Source: Lingula anatina (taxonomy: Eukaryota; Brachiopoda; Lingulata; Lingulida; Lingulidae). From it: a stretch of 64,000 nucleotides of DNA. The DNA lies in NCBI RefSeq assembly GCF_001039355.2, contig NW_019774870.1, forward strand, positions 449,324-513,323, read 5' to 3'. The notes under the pieces are model-generated. The model saw only the letters and a list, made by a program, of their open reading frames with translations. It was not told where the DNA came from and ran no database searches. The first letter of the stretch is position 1. Every line of letters begins with the position of its first letter. A program made the position numbers and the translations under genes. Shown piece by piece: positions 36,342 through 49,418 of this stretch.

Positions 36342-39300
36342 TTATTGTCTTTTTTTTACGATTATCTTCTGAGGTTTAGGCATGCATGCCAGTTCTAACA
36401 TCGCAGGCTCGAAGTCGGGTTTTTGTCCCGGCGGAAAGCTCACTTCAAACTGACGAAAGAACAATATCTGTAAAATAAATAAATAAATAAACGTAAATAC
36501 TAAAGAGCCGATAAATAATATAATTAAGCATACAAATACAAGTCAATGTTTAGAAGGACTTTAGAATGCGGCCACTGTCTGTAAACAATACTAGTATATA
36601 TTCATACTTATGTTTACAAATCGCCTGATAAATCCATGTGCAAAGGGCCATCCTTGAAATTATAATAAAATGTTCACTACTGGTGGCTAAAATACAAATA
36701 ATGATCATTATATTGGTAATGGAACTACTAGCATTACCCAGTGCCCACGCAAGTAATATATCAACAACATAAAACATCATTCGAAAGGGTCCTATTTATT
36801 ATGAAAGTAACAGCATTGATTGCCAATTAATTCAGAATACAAAAAAATCATGTTTAATTTTTTTAGATTCTCTTTCCTAAGTTTACACGAAATGTGCCAG
36901 AATGTAACTGATATAAAGATATAATGCAGTTGTGTTGACCTCTACCCACCAAAATTGTCATAATATTTGTCCTGGCAATTGCTTCTCCCACGCATTTCCT
37001 CTTGCCACTGCTAAATGGCAGCCATGTCTTTTTGTCCAACTCTTTCAAGCTGCCATCTTTCTCTAGAAATCTCTCTGGCATGAAAACTTCCGGCGATTCC
37101 CAGTTTTTCGGGTCATGGTGGATTGCCCATATGTTTGCAAAGATAAGAGTATTTTTCGGGATATCGTAGCCACCTAGGATGAAAGTTAGATATGTAACTA
37201 AGTGGTAAGCAAGACTTATTTCAGGCAAGCTGGAATTTTTTTCACTGTTTTCTTACGACCACCTCGGTTGGAGGCAACCTGTCCCCAATGGAAATGGTGC
37301 AAGGGCAGATCTGCCAATTTTTGGGCTGTCATTCTCAATTTGAAATTATTGAAATGATTGAAACAACATTAATTCTCAAAGAATATTCGATAAGCAAATA
37401 GGTTGATATCTTACCTAATTTCGTGTCACAAAGTGCTCTATGAGGTATAGATACTGGGCCAGCAGGACGCATGCGCAAAACCTCTCTCTGAACTGCCTCG
37501 CAGTAAGGCAACTTTGATCTGCATTGCCGAAGATCGCAGAAATCGTCCCCTTTGAAATGTAAATAATAAATATTGAAATTATTTCTTTCAAGATTCAAAA
37601 AGGACAGACATTCAAAGCATTATTAAGAAAGTATTTTAAAAATATAAAAGTGTTTTCTACATTTTTGAAACAAGCTGTCATTGAGATATACTTCAATATA
37701 GAAAAGAGAAAGAAGAGAAACATTTACCTAAGCTGTCTAATTCCTCGTGTATCTTTTCCTGAATATTTGGATTATCTGCTGCATACAAAATCATCCATAT
37801 CAACGTGTCTGATGTAGTCTGGGTTCCAGCTACAAAATATCATTATTTTCTGATAAAACATTCAACTACCTGTAGCTGTTGCATATTGCTATTGCTTTGG
37901 AATGGTTATTAATTTCATATTGGTCGCAGTATTATTTCTACATAAATAAACATAAAATTTGAATCGATAAGCTCGAGAAAACATTGACTGGTACATTCTT
38001 TTATTATTATTATAATAAGAATTTAAATGATCAAGTACTCATGTACCTGGTATGTGGGTGCTAAATATTGCCGAGGTGAACATTTAACGTATCAAGTAAA
38101 ACAGTAGTTATAAATGTAAATGCAATGTAAAGTTTTAAATATGAATAATAAATCACGTTAAAGTGCCAAATATCTCTATGCTATCTTAAGTATATAACAT
38201 ACCAAAGAAAATATCCAATATGGTGTGAAGGATGCGGAGGTCAGAAAGCGACTCCTTGACGTCATCATCACGTTCAGCTGTCAGCTCCTCTCTCAGTAGC
38301 AACATCTGGTCCGTAATGTCTCTGGCCTCACCTTGAACGTGAAAAAGTTATCCTAGACAGGGTTCCCATCCCAAGATGGATCTAACAAGATCGCTCTATC
38401 TTATCGGGGTTTCTCGCTAAATTGCTTTCAGCTTAAGGGTGCATTCACAGAGATTTTGATTGATCCAGAGATTTAGCTTTAGATCATCCTAACTCCCTGG
38501 GAGTTCACGCTCAATTGCAGTCAGCCGAGCGCGCACCATAGTTAATTAGCCCCTTACAGCTTTTAGTAGGCGGGACAGACGCTTAAGCTGGCTAAGCTGA
38601 CAGTTATCTAGTGAGACTCCCCACAGGGATAGATCGATCTAAAATCTAAGTGGCTTAGATGTCTGGTACTCTTGTTAAAGCTGCTAAACGATATTTAATT
38701 ACCCCCTAACAGCTTCAGTAAGGGTGACAGACATCTTAGCCGCTATAGTTAATTGCAATAAATCGAGAATCCCCTTGGAGGTAGTTCGATCCAAAGTTAG
38801 TAAGACAGTCTCTGGGAATGGTCTCCTATATACAACTATCTATCGGTTGAATGAACTTAATTTTCAACTGAAACAGTTTTGTAGGAAAGAAGGGAATATT
38901 AAATATGCGTATGTAAAGACGGTAAATCTTACACTCTCATTCATCTTTTCTTAATCAATTTTCTAAACATCAACTCTGATCATCATCTTCTTTACATACA
39001 TAAATTTACAAACCCAAATTTATCGTTCTTTTGTGGTCTTCCAATTTGACTTTTTGAAAATCAATCAGTCCTTGCAAAAGTCGTTTCGTCGATAGGGATG
39101 ATGGGATGGGGAGATGCTTCAAAACGGGAATGACGTCAGAAGGAATGATACTTCCATATACCTTTTCCATGCTTTCGTCTAAGGTGCCCTTCAACCAAAC
39201 GAACTCCGGTTCGTTTATTTTGTAACTAAAATGGCCATGGGGAATATACATGAAACTTGACCACGAAATATAAAACAACTACTACGAGGTACAAATAATA

Positions 39301-42300
39301 GGTAAAATCAGAATGGACGACATTCATACGGTTATGTTTTAATCGACATTTCGCCAACCTGTGTGCAATGACGTGCAAGCGGCGTATGTTCGGGTATATA
39401 TGTAATATAAGTATAGGCCTAATTGCATTTCCAAGGGTATATGTAGTTTTAAGTTGCCATGGATCAACCTACACTTTCCCAAAAGCCATTCTGCAGACAA
39501 TGTTGAAAATGAGTAACCGCATGTAGACATGCATGTCAAAAGGCTCGGTCTCCTTCTCAATCAAGGCGGCGATTTCATCAAAAGCAGACCTCGTGAACAT
39601 TTCTAATTTATCACTAGCTACGTAGGTCCTGAATATGAAAAAAGAATATCATAGATAACCCTCAGACCCATAGTTCGTTCATTTACAACTGGAAATATTT
39701 ACAGTTCAGCCCAGAAATAATGAGACGTTACCAAAAGTATTGTTTAAGAACTTAACTGGTTACTTTCTATGAAAGTTTTGTATTACAATGTATGTTTGCT
39801 CATTGCGTTATCAACAGACAATAGTTTATCATTTCATTACAGCATGGGGTGTTATCACCTGTCTAAACAGACTGTGACCACAAAGTTGCCAGCTCTAATA
39901 CCCTTTAATTATCACTATTAACTAAATAGTTACTTTTGGTACATGTAACAAAAGGTAGCAAACAGAAAACAATCTGGAGCGTTCTTTCAGAGCTCAACTG
40001 AAAGCGAGTTAAAATCTATTAAGAACATTATTAAACTGGCTAATTTGTGTAACCAATAGAATTCGATCAAAGTACCTGAATGCCTTCAACGCCATCTGCT
40101 TTTGTAGTCTCCACACGGGCCCATAGTCACTGAAAATTAAATCTCTCTTTCTTCCGCTGAATAGCTCATCTGGCAATATGATAAACATTATTTCATCAAT
40201 AGAGAGGAAAATGCAGAAACCTGTACGTATAGACTGACGTGAGACGTTATTCATATTATCATACCCAAACACTGGGCGTTTTGAATAAAAATGTATATCT
40301 ATGGCTTAAAATTAAATGGGCCGGCTTCTGAATATACGTAATTACATCCCTTCCCTCAGAATTTCTCAAAACCACCCTTATTAAACGCGTTTTGAATATG
40401 CATCTACGTGATTTACATGTAACTTAAATTAAGAAAGGACAGAAGGTGGAAAATCAAGTAAAATATTCTTAGATGCATTTGTGCAAATGTGAACTAAGTA
40501 CGTTTCCCTTAACTGTTGTATGTTTTCAAAATAGCTGAGATGCAGTTTCTACTCAAATGATACCTTAAGTTATAGGTTTGAAATTGAATTGTGAAATTAA
40601 AAGTACGTTATTGTTCACTCATTCTGTTATTCGATTTGAAATTTAAAATAATAATGCTCGGTTTGTGAGAAACCATTCGAAATGTCACTATGGAAAAGAT
40701 CTTTTCTCCGATATCAAATTTCAATGAATAACACGACCAGTTTTGAACAGAACACTTACGGCAACAAAAGCTCTGTTAACTCCCAACCTGCAAACCTTCA
40801 TTTATACTGTTTAAACATGTCAAAAGTGGACTCAGTATTTTAAAATTGATGTATTTTGTGCAACGTACCCTTTTATTTAAAGACACATAATCAATATCAA
40901 TAGATTGCAAAATAAAGCATGTGTACAATGAGATCAATATAACTGATACATACACTTCCAAGTCAAAACGCCTCTTCCTGCGAATGTTTCTTTCTTCTCA
41001 ACTAAAGCCTCGTGCACAATATCTGCAGATTTTAAAACCACGACCGTGTGCCAAAAACCTGGAAATTTAATAATGCAGAAAGTATAAAGTCCATACGCTT
41101 CCAAACTGTGCAAGTCGATGTTAACCCTATAAGCACCTAAAAAAACACTGAAAATGTAAAACCACGCCATGTGAAATAACGCACTAAGCAGAATCTGATA
41201 TACATTGTTTTTAAAAATCAAAGATATCGACCATAAATGCCCGGCCTAATCAATTTTGGTCGATATATATGTACTTGAAATACTTAAAATCCATTCGCGG
41301 TTTACTTTAATGTTTATCCTTTGGAATTTCTATTGAGGCTATGAAAAATGTGTTAGGGTTTTCATTACTTCAGCAGCTTAATTGTGTCACACATATCATA
41401 TGTGCAATGTAATAGGATGTAGATGAGTTTCTGTTAGAAAGCGTAGTATATTTTAATGCTGATCAACATTTTGGTCAAGAATTGTTTCAAAGAAATCATG
41501 GTGTTTTACTGTGATTTGTTCAAAATTATCTACTTTTAAATAAGGCAAAGGGAGAAGACAGGTTCTTCGAGGTCTCACACTGAAAATCTTCTCTGGAAAC
41601 AGAGCAAAATCAAATCTAAAATCCATTAAAAATGTCCAGCAGACCTTACGAAGGTAAAACGAATAAAATAAAAATAGAGCTCATATATCAAGTAAAAACG
41701 ATATTGTGCAAGGTAAAATAAAGAAGCCTGTAAATACAGCTTTGGGGGAAAATTGTGGGAGAAGTAAGATTACAGGTCAACCTGAACTATTAGGTCTTAC
41801 TGTGAAGATTTCCCAATTGCCACCTCACCCTGGTGCTAGAAAACCATAAAGCTTAAACCATTAAGCATAGTATCTTAATGTATTACATGGTGGCACAAAC
41901 GCAACAATAAACGCCTTATTCTATTTACCTAGATCAACACTGAAAAGGTCACCAAATGATTTTCCGAGTTTTGAGAACACAGAATACAGTCGGCCATCAT
42001 TTCTGAATGCTAAAATAAGATACGCAAATTTTATTAAAACATAAACATATAGTACATCAAAACGTGCTCAGTTTGATATGCAGATTTTATTAAAATATTA
42101 ACATTCAATCACATCATACATGATCAACCAAAACATCATATTTTAGACACGAAAAATGTCCCAATGTTTAACTTTTTCTGGAAGTAATGGTTTACAAAAA
42201 AGCTCTCACCAAAGTAACTCCCCAGTATTGGCAGCTGTGGAGGTCCTGGTGGCAGTTTGTACTTCTTCCTCTGTAGATATGACATCACCAACAGAAATGT

Positions 42301-42360
42301 GGTGATCCCGACAACAAAAGTCTTCACAGTGAGTAAACTAATTATAGCGTCAATATCCAT
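36342..42360 (-). CDS. Cytochrome P450 E, clan 2, complete, inverted
   Basis: A P450 monooxygenase of 504 residues on the minus strand. Exons in coding order: 42210-42360, 41929-42009, 40954-41058, 40076-40169, 39473-39628, 39014-39225, 38203-38331, 37728-37829, 37415-37549, 36950-37173, 36342-36467 (TAA). All lengths equal those of P450-B, so E belongs to the A/B subgroup although it lies beyond C and D. It starts MDIDAIISLL with a membrane anchor and PPGPPQLPILG. Exon 4 has SDYGPVWRLQKQ. The I-helix reads AGTQTTSDT (Gln in place of an acid), the K-helix EVLRMRP, and the haem loop FSSGKRKCVGEA. A T-rich tract of about 25 bases ending GCAG lies ten bases before the ATG and looks like a 5' UTR acceptor. 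The gene is tail-to-tail with P450-D and head-to-head with chitinase F. Substrate unknown. Confidence 0.95.
38355..38800. repeat. Repetitive segment in P450-E intron 6
   Basis: Contains the 38608-38650 segment shared in inverse with 14900-14940 and several internal partial repeats: CCCCTTACAGCTTTTAGTA..GGGACAGACGCTTA recurs as CCCCCTAACAGCTTCAGTA..GGTGACAGACATCTTA, and GATCGATC-type words recur. It looks like a compound or decayed MITE; boundaries are uncertain. Confidence 0.5.
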
Positions 42361-42374
42361 TGTCCTCAATCTGC

Positions 42375-42398
42375 AAAAAAAAAAAAAAAAAAAAAACA
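42375..42398 (-). promoter_or_regulatory. Possible splice acceptor tract before P450-E start
   Basis: On the minus strand a run of about 24 T followed by GCAG ends ten bases before the ATG. This fits a polypyrimidine tract and acceptor of an intron in the 5' UTR. It could equally be a chance poly-A/T microsatellite. Confidence 0.4.
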
Positions 42399-42496
42399 TT
42401 TTAGTATCAATCATTCCAGTTTAATAAAAAAGTAATCAGTAATTTTTCAGGCCAATTAATATTAAATTCATTTCAGTGAATGCTTGTACTAAATTA

Positions 42497-42875
42497 CAGA
42501 CTTGACATTTAATATGGAATATTTTAGTTTCGAAGGTGTGCCTAGGTAGAAATGCGTTCTTTTTTCAAAAAACTAAGATCTCATATAAGATATGTGAATG
42601 GAGAAGTGTGTAGTCAGGTGTGTCGCTTCCAATTAACTGAATACCAGGTTTGTTACGCTGCTGCATTATGTAATTTGAAGTAATCTTATTGGGTAGTGCT
42701 CCTTTGGGCAGGTCTAAGCTTGGCTTTGGCAAAGCACGGTTCTGTCAGAAAAGTATCCATATGTCGGTAACTACTGCATAGAAGAATTTGAAATTTTGCA
42801 TGCAAGTGGTCGGTTTTGCAGTGTGTAAAATGAGCTATGCAGTTCTTTGCAAATTTGTTAATCTGTGGCAAATTG
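42497..42875 (+). mobile_element. Tc1/mariner-type element, truncated 5' copy
   Basis: The first 379 bases of the same Tc1-like element, preceded by TA at 42495-42496. Similarity to the other two copies ends abruptly beside the ambiguous base n at 42876, at a point inside the element (matching about 43412 in copy 3). The 3' end with its inverted repeat is missing. This may be an assembly join inside a repeat rather than a real truncation. Confidence 0.85.
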
Positions 42876-42876
42876 N
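42876..42876. other. Ambiguous base, probable assembly gap
   Basis: The only n seen in the window. It lies at the point where a Tc1 copy stops and unique DNA just before chitinase F exon 2 begins. Exon 1 of F should lie upstream of this point, between P450-E and exon 2, but cannot be found there. The single n may stand for a gap of unknown length. Confidence 0.8.
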
Positions 42877-42924
42877 TAGAAAATGGAAAACAATGTTTCC
42901 CCAAAATTATATTATATTTTCCAG

Positions 42925-45900
42925 TATCAGACGCAGAATGGTGGTAGGTGTGGAGTGTGTGGTGACCCAGTTGGAGGGCCTTTCAAACACGAGACCCCAG
43001 GTGCGATTGTGAAGACATACCAACAGGTAATATACAGACTTGACATTTAATATGGAATATTTCAGTTTCGAAGGTATGCCTAGGTAAAAATGCGTTCTTT
43101 TTTTCAACAAACTCCAATCTCATATAAAATATGTGAATGGAGAAGTGTGTAGACAGGTGTGTCGCTACCAATTAACTGAACCCCGGGTTTGTTGCGCTGC
43201 TGCATTATGTAATATGCAGTGATTTAATTGGATAGTGCTCCTTTGGGCAGGTCAAAGCTTGGCTTTGGCCAAGCATGGTTCTGCCAAAAAAGTATCCGTA
43301 TGTCAGTAACTACTGCATAGAAGAATTTGAAATTCTGCATGCAAGTGGTCGGTTTTGCAGTGTGTAAAATGAGCTATGCAGTGCTTTACAAGTTTGTTAG
43401 CCTGTGGCAGAATGGCGCGAAAAAGACAGACATTGCCAGACAGATAATTGCGTCAAACGAAACGGTCCGCACAGTTTTATAGAGTAATGCCCAGACTGAT
43501 GTACCTACACAGAGGCCACACCCAATGTATTGAAATCTTACCACCAGGGTACAGGGCCCACTTTCTTTCGGGGTATGCTGTTGCAACTAAACGAAAACCA
43601 CCCAGTCCGTTCAGAATGAGGGGTAAATTGCCACCAAAACGCATTTTTCAAGACCCTTAACGAACACCAAACTGGTTTTAGCAGGTTAGAATACCAGACG
43701 ACCTCCGAGGAACCCACTGTAAACAGCAAAACATCGTTGTATGTTTCTCTAATGAATTGGGGACCTTAGCCGTTTCTTGGTTGAACACTGAAACCTCGTG
43801 GGTTTCTTTATTGAGGTCAGATTTCACCTGTACCGTTCAACTAGTCAAAACAGAGTTTACAGACATCCAGAAGAGGCCAACGACGAAGCCTGTGCCACGT
43901 CTAACGTGACTAAGGTCATTAACAGCGTCAGTATTTGGAGTAGATACCACATTGGTGCCAAAACACAAATGGTAGTCATCGACGAAAACCTGAACCAGAT
44001 CAAATACAGGAATAATCTGGGAACCACTTGACTATCATTTGATAGGGGGCACCTTATGGACAATTTTAAGTTGCACGATGAGATTGCCGGTTTACACAGA
44101 GCACTTTTAAAAGCAGATTACTTACGGAACCAAGGGAATGAGGAGCTACCTTGGTCATCAAAATAGCCATATTTGAACCACATAGACAATATGTGGGTAG
44201 GCCATTACTTGCCAAAACAATGCCCTGCATGTCCTACAACAGAACTGAACCAAATTGGACAGATTTTGACCGTTGCCTGGAATGTTATGCCAGATTGAAC
44301 TCTACAAACATATCCCAAAGAATGCCTTGCCACTTGAGAGCTCTGGTAGCAGCCAGAAGATGTCAGGCGTAAAAGCAACCGTCACTGTAACTAGACACTG
44401 ACATGAGGGTCCTTTGTGGAGCATGTTACTCTTTTTCCAGACAATAATTTGGAAAATATGGAGATCCAAAATATCGTTTTTAATGGTAGTCGTATGACAT
44501 AGAATAGGCAATGTGTTTTTGTTCGCTTCTCTGGCGAATTCAATTAATGAACTGATGTCACAATGACATCAAAGAGATAACTAAAATATATTAAAACGCG
44601 ATTTTAATCCTGGTTTTCATTTATCAATCAGCAAAATAGGGGAAAACTTGTTTAAAATGTTTTGGAAAAAAATATTCCATATTAAATGTCAAGTCTGTAT
44701 AACGTTGAAAGTCCCACCAAAATATCTCCATTTCAAGAGCAGCTAGTTTACCTAGATTCCATGATTCCAGAGAGAACTAAGCTCTCCTAATTTAGGTATT
44801 TTATATTGAATTGAAAGATTGTTTTTTTTTTTTTTTTTTTTTTTTTTGTAATGAAAGGCCCATAAATGCAGTGAAATAGCTCCTCAATCGAAACATTAGT
44901 GTGGAAATAAAAAGAAACCTTTTGTTATGTCGCATGGCATTTCATTCAAATGGCGTTATGCACCATATGTCTAAAGGTCCGGCTATATACTTATAAAGAC
45001 ATGAGCAGAGGTGGCTATATTGATGTTAACATCACTTGCTCCTTGTATTCTTCAGGGAGAGACATTCAACGTTACACTTGTTATAACGGCAAAGCACAAA
45101 GGCTGGCACGAGTTTCGAATCTGCGACAACAAGTTCAGGGTGACCCACGAGTGCATGAATAAAAACCTTTTACAAATACCACTAAAAGATGACACGTTAG
45201 TCACTCGCATCTTTGAGCCAGATGACAGACGGTTAGTTTGCTGATATATTATCCGTCAAAAGCATGTATTTTTATATAGTACTCAATTGAAAGTTCGAGT
45301 ACATGATTATATGTGCCGTTTAAAGAATGATCCACCAAGTAAACATTTTATATGTCATACAGTGTAGTTTCGTGAACCGCGGGATTTATCGTTGATCATT
45401 TAATAATCTAATAAAAACGAAGACAACAAAAACAGTTCGAATGGCAGAATGTGCAAAATGCACATTATTTGATTAAAGATACCAGCAGCACGTGACCTAG
45501 GCATTTACAACTAAGCATACATAACATAAATTATAAACATAAAACATATATGCACTTATTCGTTAAGTAGGGTCGGCTGTTATTACACAATGAATAAAGG
45601 CAGACAAAAAATTATAAAATGATATCTTCAATACGATGCATACTGTCTCACACGCATATTCATGAAGTTAGGTGGGATGTTATTTAATTTCAGTTTCGTC
45701 AGCTCAACCATGTACCCGTTCGAGGACAGTAGGGCCACTTTAGTGATACCTGTCAAGTTACCGCCAGATCTGACCTGTGACCATTGTGTGTTCCAGTGGA
45801 AGTGGCACTGCGGTGAGTTGGCGTCTTCTAAGAAAGTTTATCGACCGGTTGTTTTTTAAGAAAAAAAATAGATAATGTCCTACATGTATTAATCACCAAA

Positions 45901-48900
45901 CGAGGCATAATCTGAATTCAAACAGAAATATGTATTTTATTGCAAGTAATAATGGAACGTTTGTTTTTTAATTATATTAAGTACATACAATATGTGCTGA
46001 AACGATTCATTATGTACACATGCATATTGTCCAATATAAGTTAATGACGTTTAAATTCAGTACGCACAATATACATGTATTTTACCACAGGTAATAACTT
46101 CTGGAGAGACATAGACAATGTACCCCAAGAGGAGTTTTTCGGTTGCGCCGATATCAGAATAGAGGGCCCTGCGACCACCTTACGGTCTTCGTCGACCCCA
46201 CCTCCACCTTTACCAACTCTTCAACCAGGGGAACCAAAACCAGGTACTTTGTGGTTGTACCCGGAATATAATAAGATGTACCCGGTATGATAATTGTTAA
46301 TTAATAGAGATGTAAAAGTGCTTGATTTTTGTCGGAATCGGTCAAATGAATTTAGAAAATCTTTAGGCCTAAAACGCGGTTCAAGGCATTGGACGTCTCA
46401 TGGCAATTTGTGATGAATTAATTTCATTAAATTTAGAAATATGCGATATCCTAAACAAGTAATGTATTACAAAACACTACCTTGTATCACAGAATTAGTT
46501 GAGTTAATGAATATTCGCATTATGATAAACGGGAAATTCCACTACATTATATCCCTTCAGCTATTTTTTTCTCGAAATTTTGGCACGTCTATTTGACCCT
46601 ATTCGCTTCAAGATACATGTATTTGCCGTGACGTACAACTGCTTTTTGTTTTGCTCTCTCTCGTAAACTTTGAAAATATAAAAAAGGAGATTTACTAATA
46701 TGAAAGCATGTCACAATGGCATTGCCATAAGCTAATGTTCAAGGGTTAATGCAGTTGTCCTAGGCATATATCCTCGTTATCAATCACCGCAGGTACCATG
46801 AAGGTTGGCTGTTGGTTCACCAATTGGGCACAGCATAGAGCAGGGGGCGGACGATTTGGACCAAAGGACATAAATCCTTATGTGTGTACGCATATATTTT
46901 ATGCTTTCGCCAAGGTGCAATGGGACGGCAGAGCTTTCACATTAAGGCAGACAGAACCGAACGACCCAGGTAAGTAAAATTGCAATATCAAGGAAATGGG
47001 GTGGGGGTGGGGAGGGGGGGGAGAGGCAAATGTGTTTAATTCGGTCTAAGTTATGCTGACCAAGAATGTTTTTTTTACTTTTTTGCCTCTTCCTGTGTCG
47101 ACAGCCCTATAGAGTTGTCTAATGGTCCTCTCATGGGAGATTATTTTCATATACAGTAAATGTGCATGTTTCACCAAGAAGACGATGCATATTGTCATTC
47201 ACTTAAATTCTGTATTTACTGGTACATCGTCCAATCTGTCAAATTATTGTAGAATATACTGCATGTATATTTGTAGACAACATGGAGCAGGTCGTGAAAC
47301 TAAAACTCCGTAACAAAGACCTGAAGGTTCTTCTGGCAGTCGGTGGATGGAGCCATTCGTTAAAGGTCTTTAACGAAATGTCAAAAACATCTGAAACCAG
47401 AAGAAAATTCTTGACCAACGCGATCGCATTTCTACTCCAGTATGGCTTCGATGGATTGGATTACGACTGGGAGTACCCCGGAGACGTCGATCGCGGAAGT
47501 CCTCCGGAGACAAAGCAATATTTTGCTGATTTGGTCAAGGTAAAATGAAAAGTTCTAGATCTCCCCTCTTCAAAATAGATAAATAAATCTAATAAATAAA
47601 TAAATGAATAAATAAATTAATAAATTAAATTAAATTAAATTAAATTAAATTAAACTATAACACCTTATCTTGGTTATATTAACCTCATGTTAGTCAGAGC
47701 TTTGTCGAGGTCATATCTAAAGCTCGCTCTAGAGACATTTTTCTTTGAAATCCAGGAAACAAGATTGCGTTTCCAAGAGGAGGCCGCTAGTACGGGCAAG
47801 GAAAGGTTACTTGCCACAGCTTCTGTTGGAGTGACTGACGAAGTTATTGCCGAGGGCTACGACATTCCAGTGATGAGCAGGTATACGACCGTTATACGTT
47901 GCCATTATTAGATTTTGTTTGTGCCTAAATAAAACAAATCGGCAATATATCAGTGCAGTAGAATACAATAGAATAATTCTTATTCAGTGACCGGTAAAAT
48001 ACACGCTAAAGCTGCCAATCAAAATTTTCAGATACCTTGATTGGACAAACCTGATGACCTTTGACCTGCATGGGGCGTGGGATGGTATCCTGGGACACCA
48101 CTCAGCCTTGTTCTCTAAGTCAGGCCGCCTGGCTACTCTTAACATTGTGAGTGTACGAGGGGGGGGGTGGAGAGGGTGCTGCATATTTTCTCGTTATCAG
48201 TACAAGAACAGTCTTGGCTGCTAATGGGTTAAGGTTTATGGAGTTTTAAGGTATTTAGCGTTCTATTTCAATTGAAATATACTGTATTGGTTAGACCATA
48301 CCCGATACCTGGCAGTGGGGGGGTGGGGGGGGGGGGGGGGGATGGGCGTGTACTCTCATTGGCTCAAATCAATTTTACCATAAAAAAAACAGATAGCCCT
48401 CCTGTGCCTCCTTTCACCAAACTTTTTGGATTTGCTAGTACCTATACATTGTGGAAAACAGGTCAGAGAAGTCATGTGTCGAAGGAGCGAATACCACCAA
48501 TGTCGAACTATTGATTGAATTGATGATATGATTCACTATTTGCAAAAATTCAGATGAAAAGCCATATTTTCTGAGGAACTTGATTTCAAAGCGTAGTTCA
48601 AGGTCGACAGATCAAACACAACTTGAATCGGTTCTCTTGCCAGGACTCTATCGTCAAGAACTGGATAGGGAGAGGCTACGAGCCCAGCAGACTGCTCCTT
48701 GGCGCCGCCACATACGGCCGAACCTTCACCATGACTCAACCTAACTCACACCACCCTGGGGACTTGGCCATTGCCCCCGGGGCCGCGGGGCCGTACACCA
48801 ACATCCGTGGGATACTCGGATACAATGAGGTAAGAGCATTGTTAGGAAAGGAAACTGCATGTTGACATTTCGCCCTTCAAGCAGTAGGTGTCAAATTATC

Positions 48901-49370
48901 GTATCGTTTTCATTTTTTAAAAGTTACAAAAATTGCTGTAACATTCCCACAGATACGTTTACAACATTCCAATATTAACACCAACAAACGTCAAATCAGG
49001 CGTTAACTACTAGTACTGAAACTACGAAATACCGTACGCTTAATCCGTTGCTCGTTCCAGATGTGTGTGGTGGGCGGCTGGGACGAGTCATATGACTATG
49101 AAACCATGGTCCCCCACGCCTACAACCCTGACACGAGGCAGTGGGTTGGCTACGATAACCAAGAAAGCATCGCACTTAAGGTATGTGGTCAATATCAAAC
49201 AACGAGCAGTACATTTGAGTTATATTCCTTTACATAATGCACCCTTGATTTCATTAGTCAAACGAAATTGCATACAAGAGTACCGGTAATCTGACTAATC
49301 AAAATGCTGTTTTATTTTCAGTGTATGAACAATCATACGATTTGATTTATCCGGGTGTCACTGAGTGTTG

Positions 49371-49418
<48 letters not shown>

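Larger units (their letters stand above)
42361..42924. other. Head-to-head gap between P450-E and chitinase F
   Basis: Only 564 bases, of which 379 are the truncated Tc1 copy. It includes an A-run at 42375-42398 (a T-run on the P450-E strand, ending GCAG before its start). No exon encoding HGKM-like sequence or a signal peptide for chitinase F is present. Confidence 0.75.
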
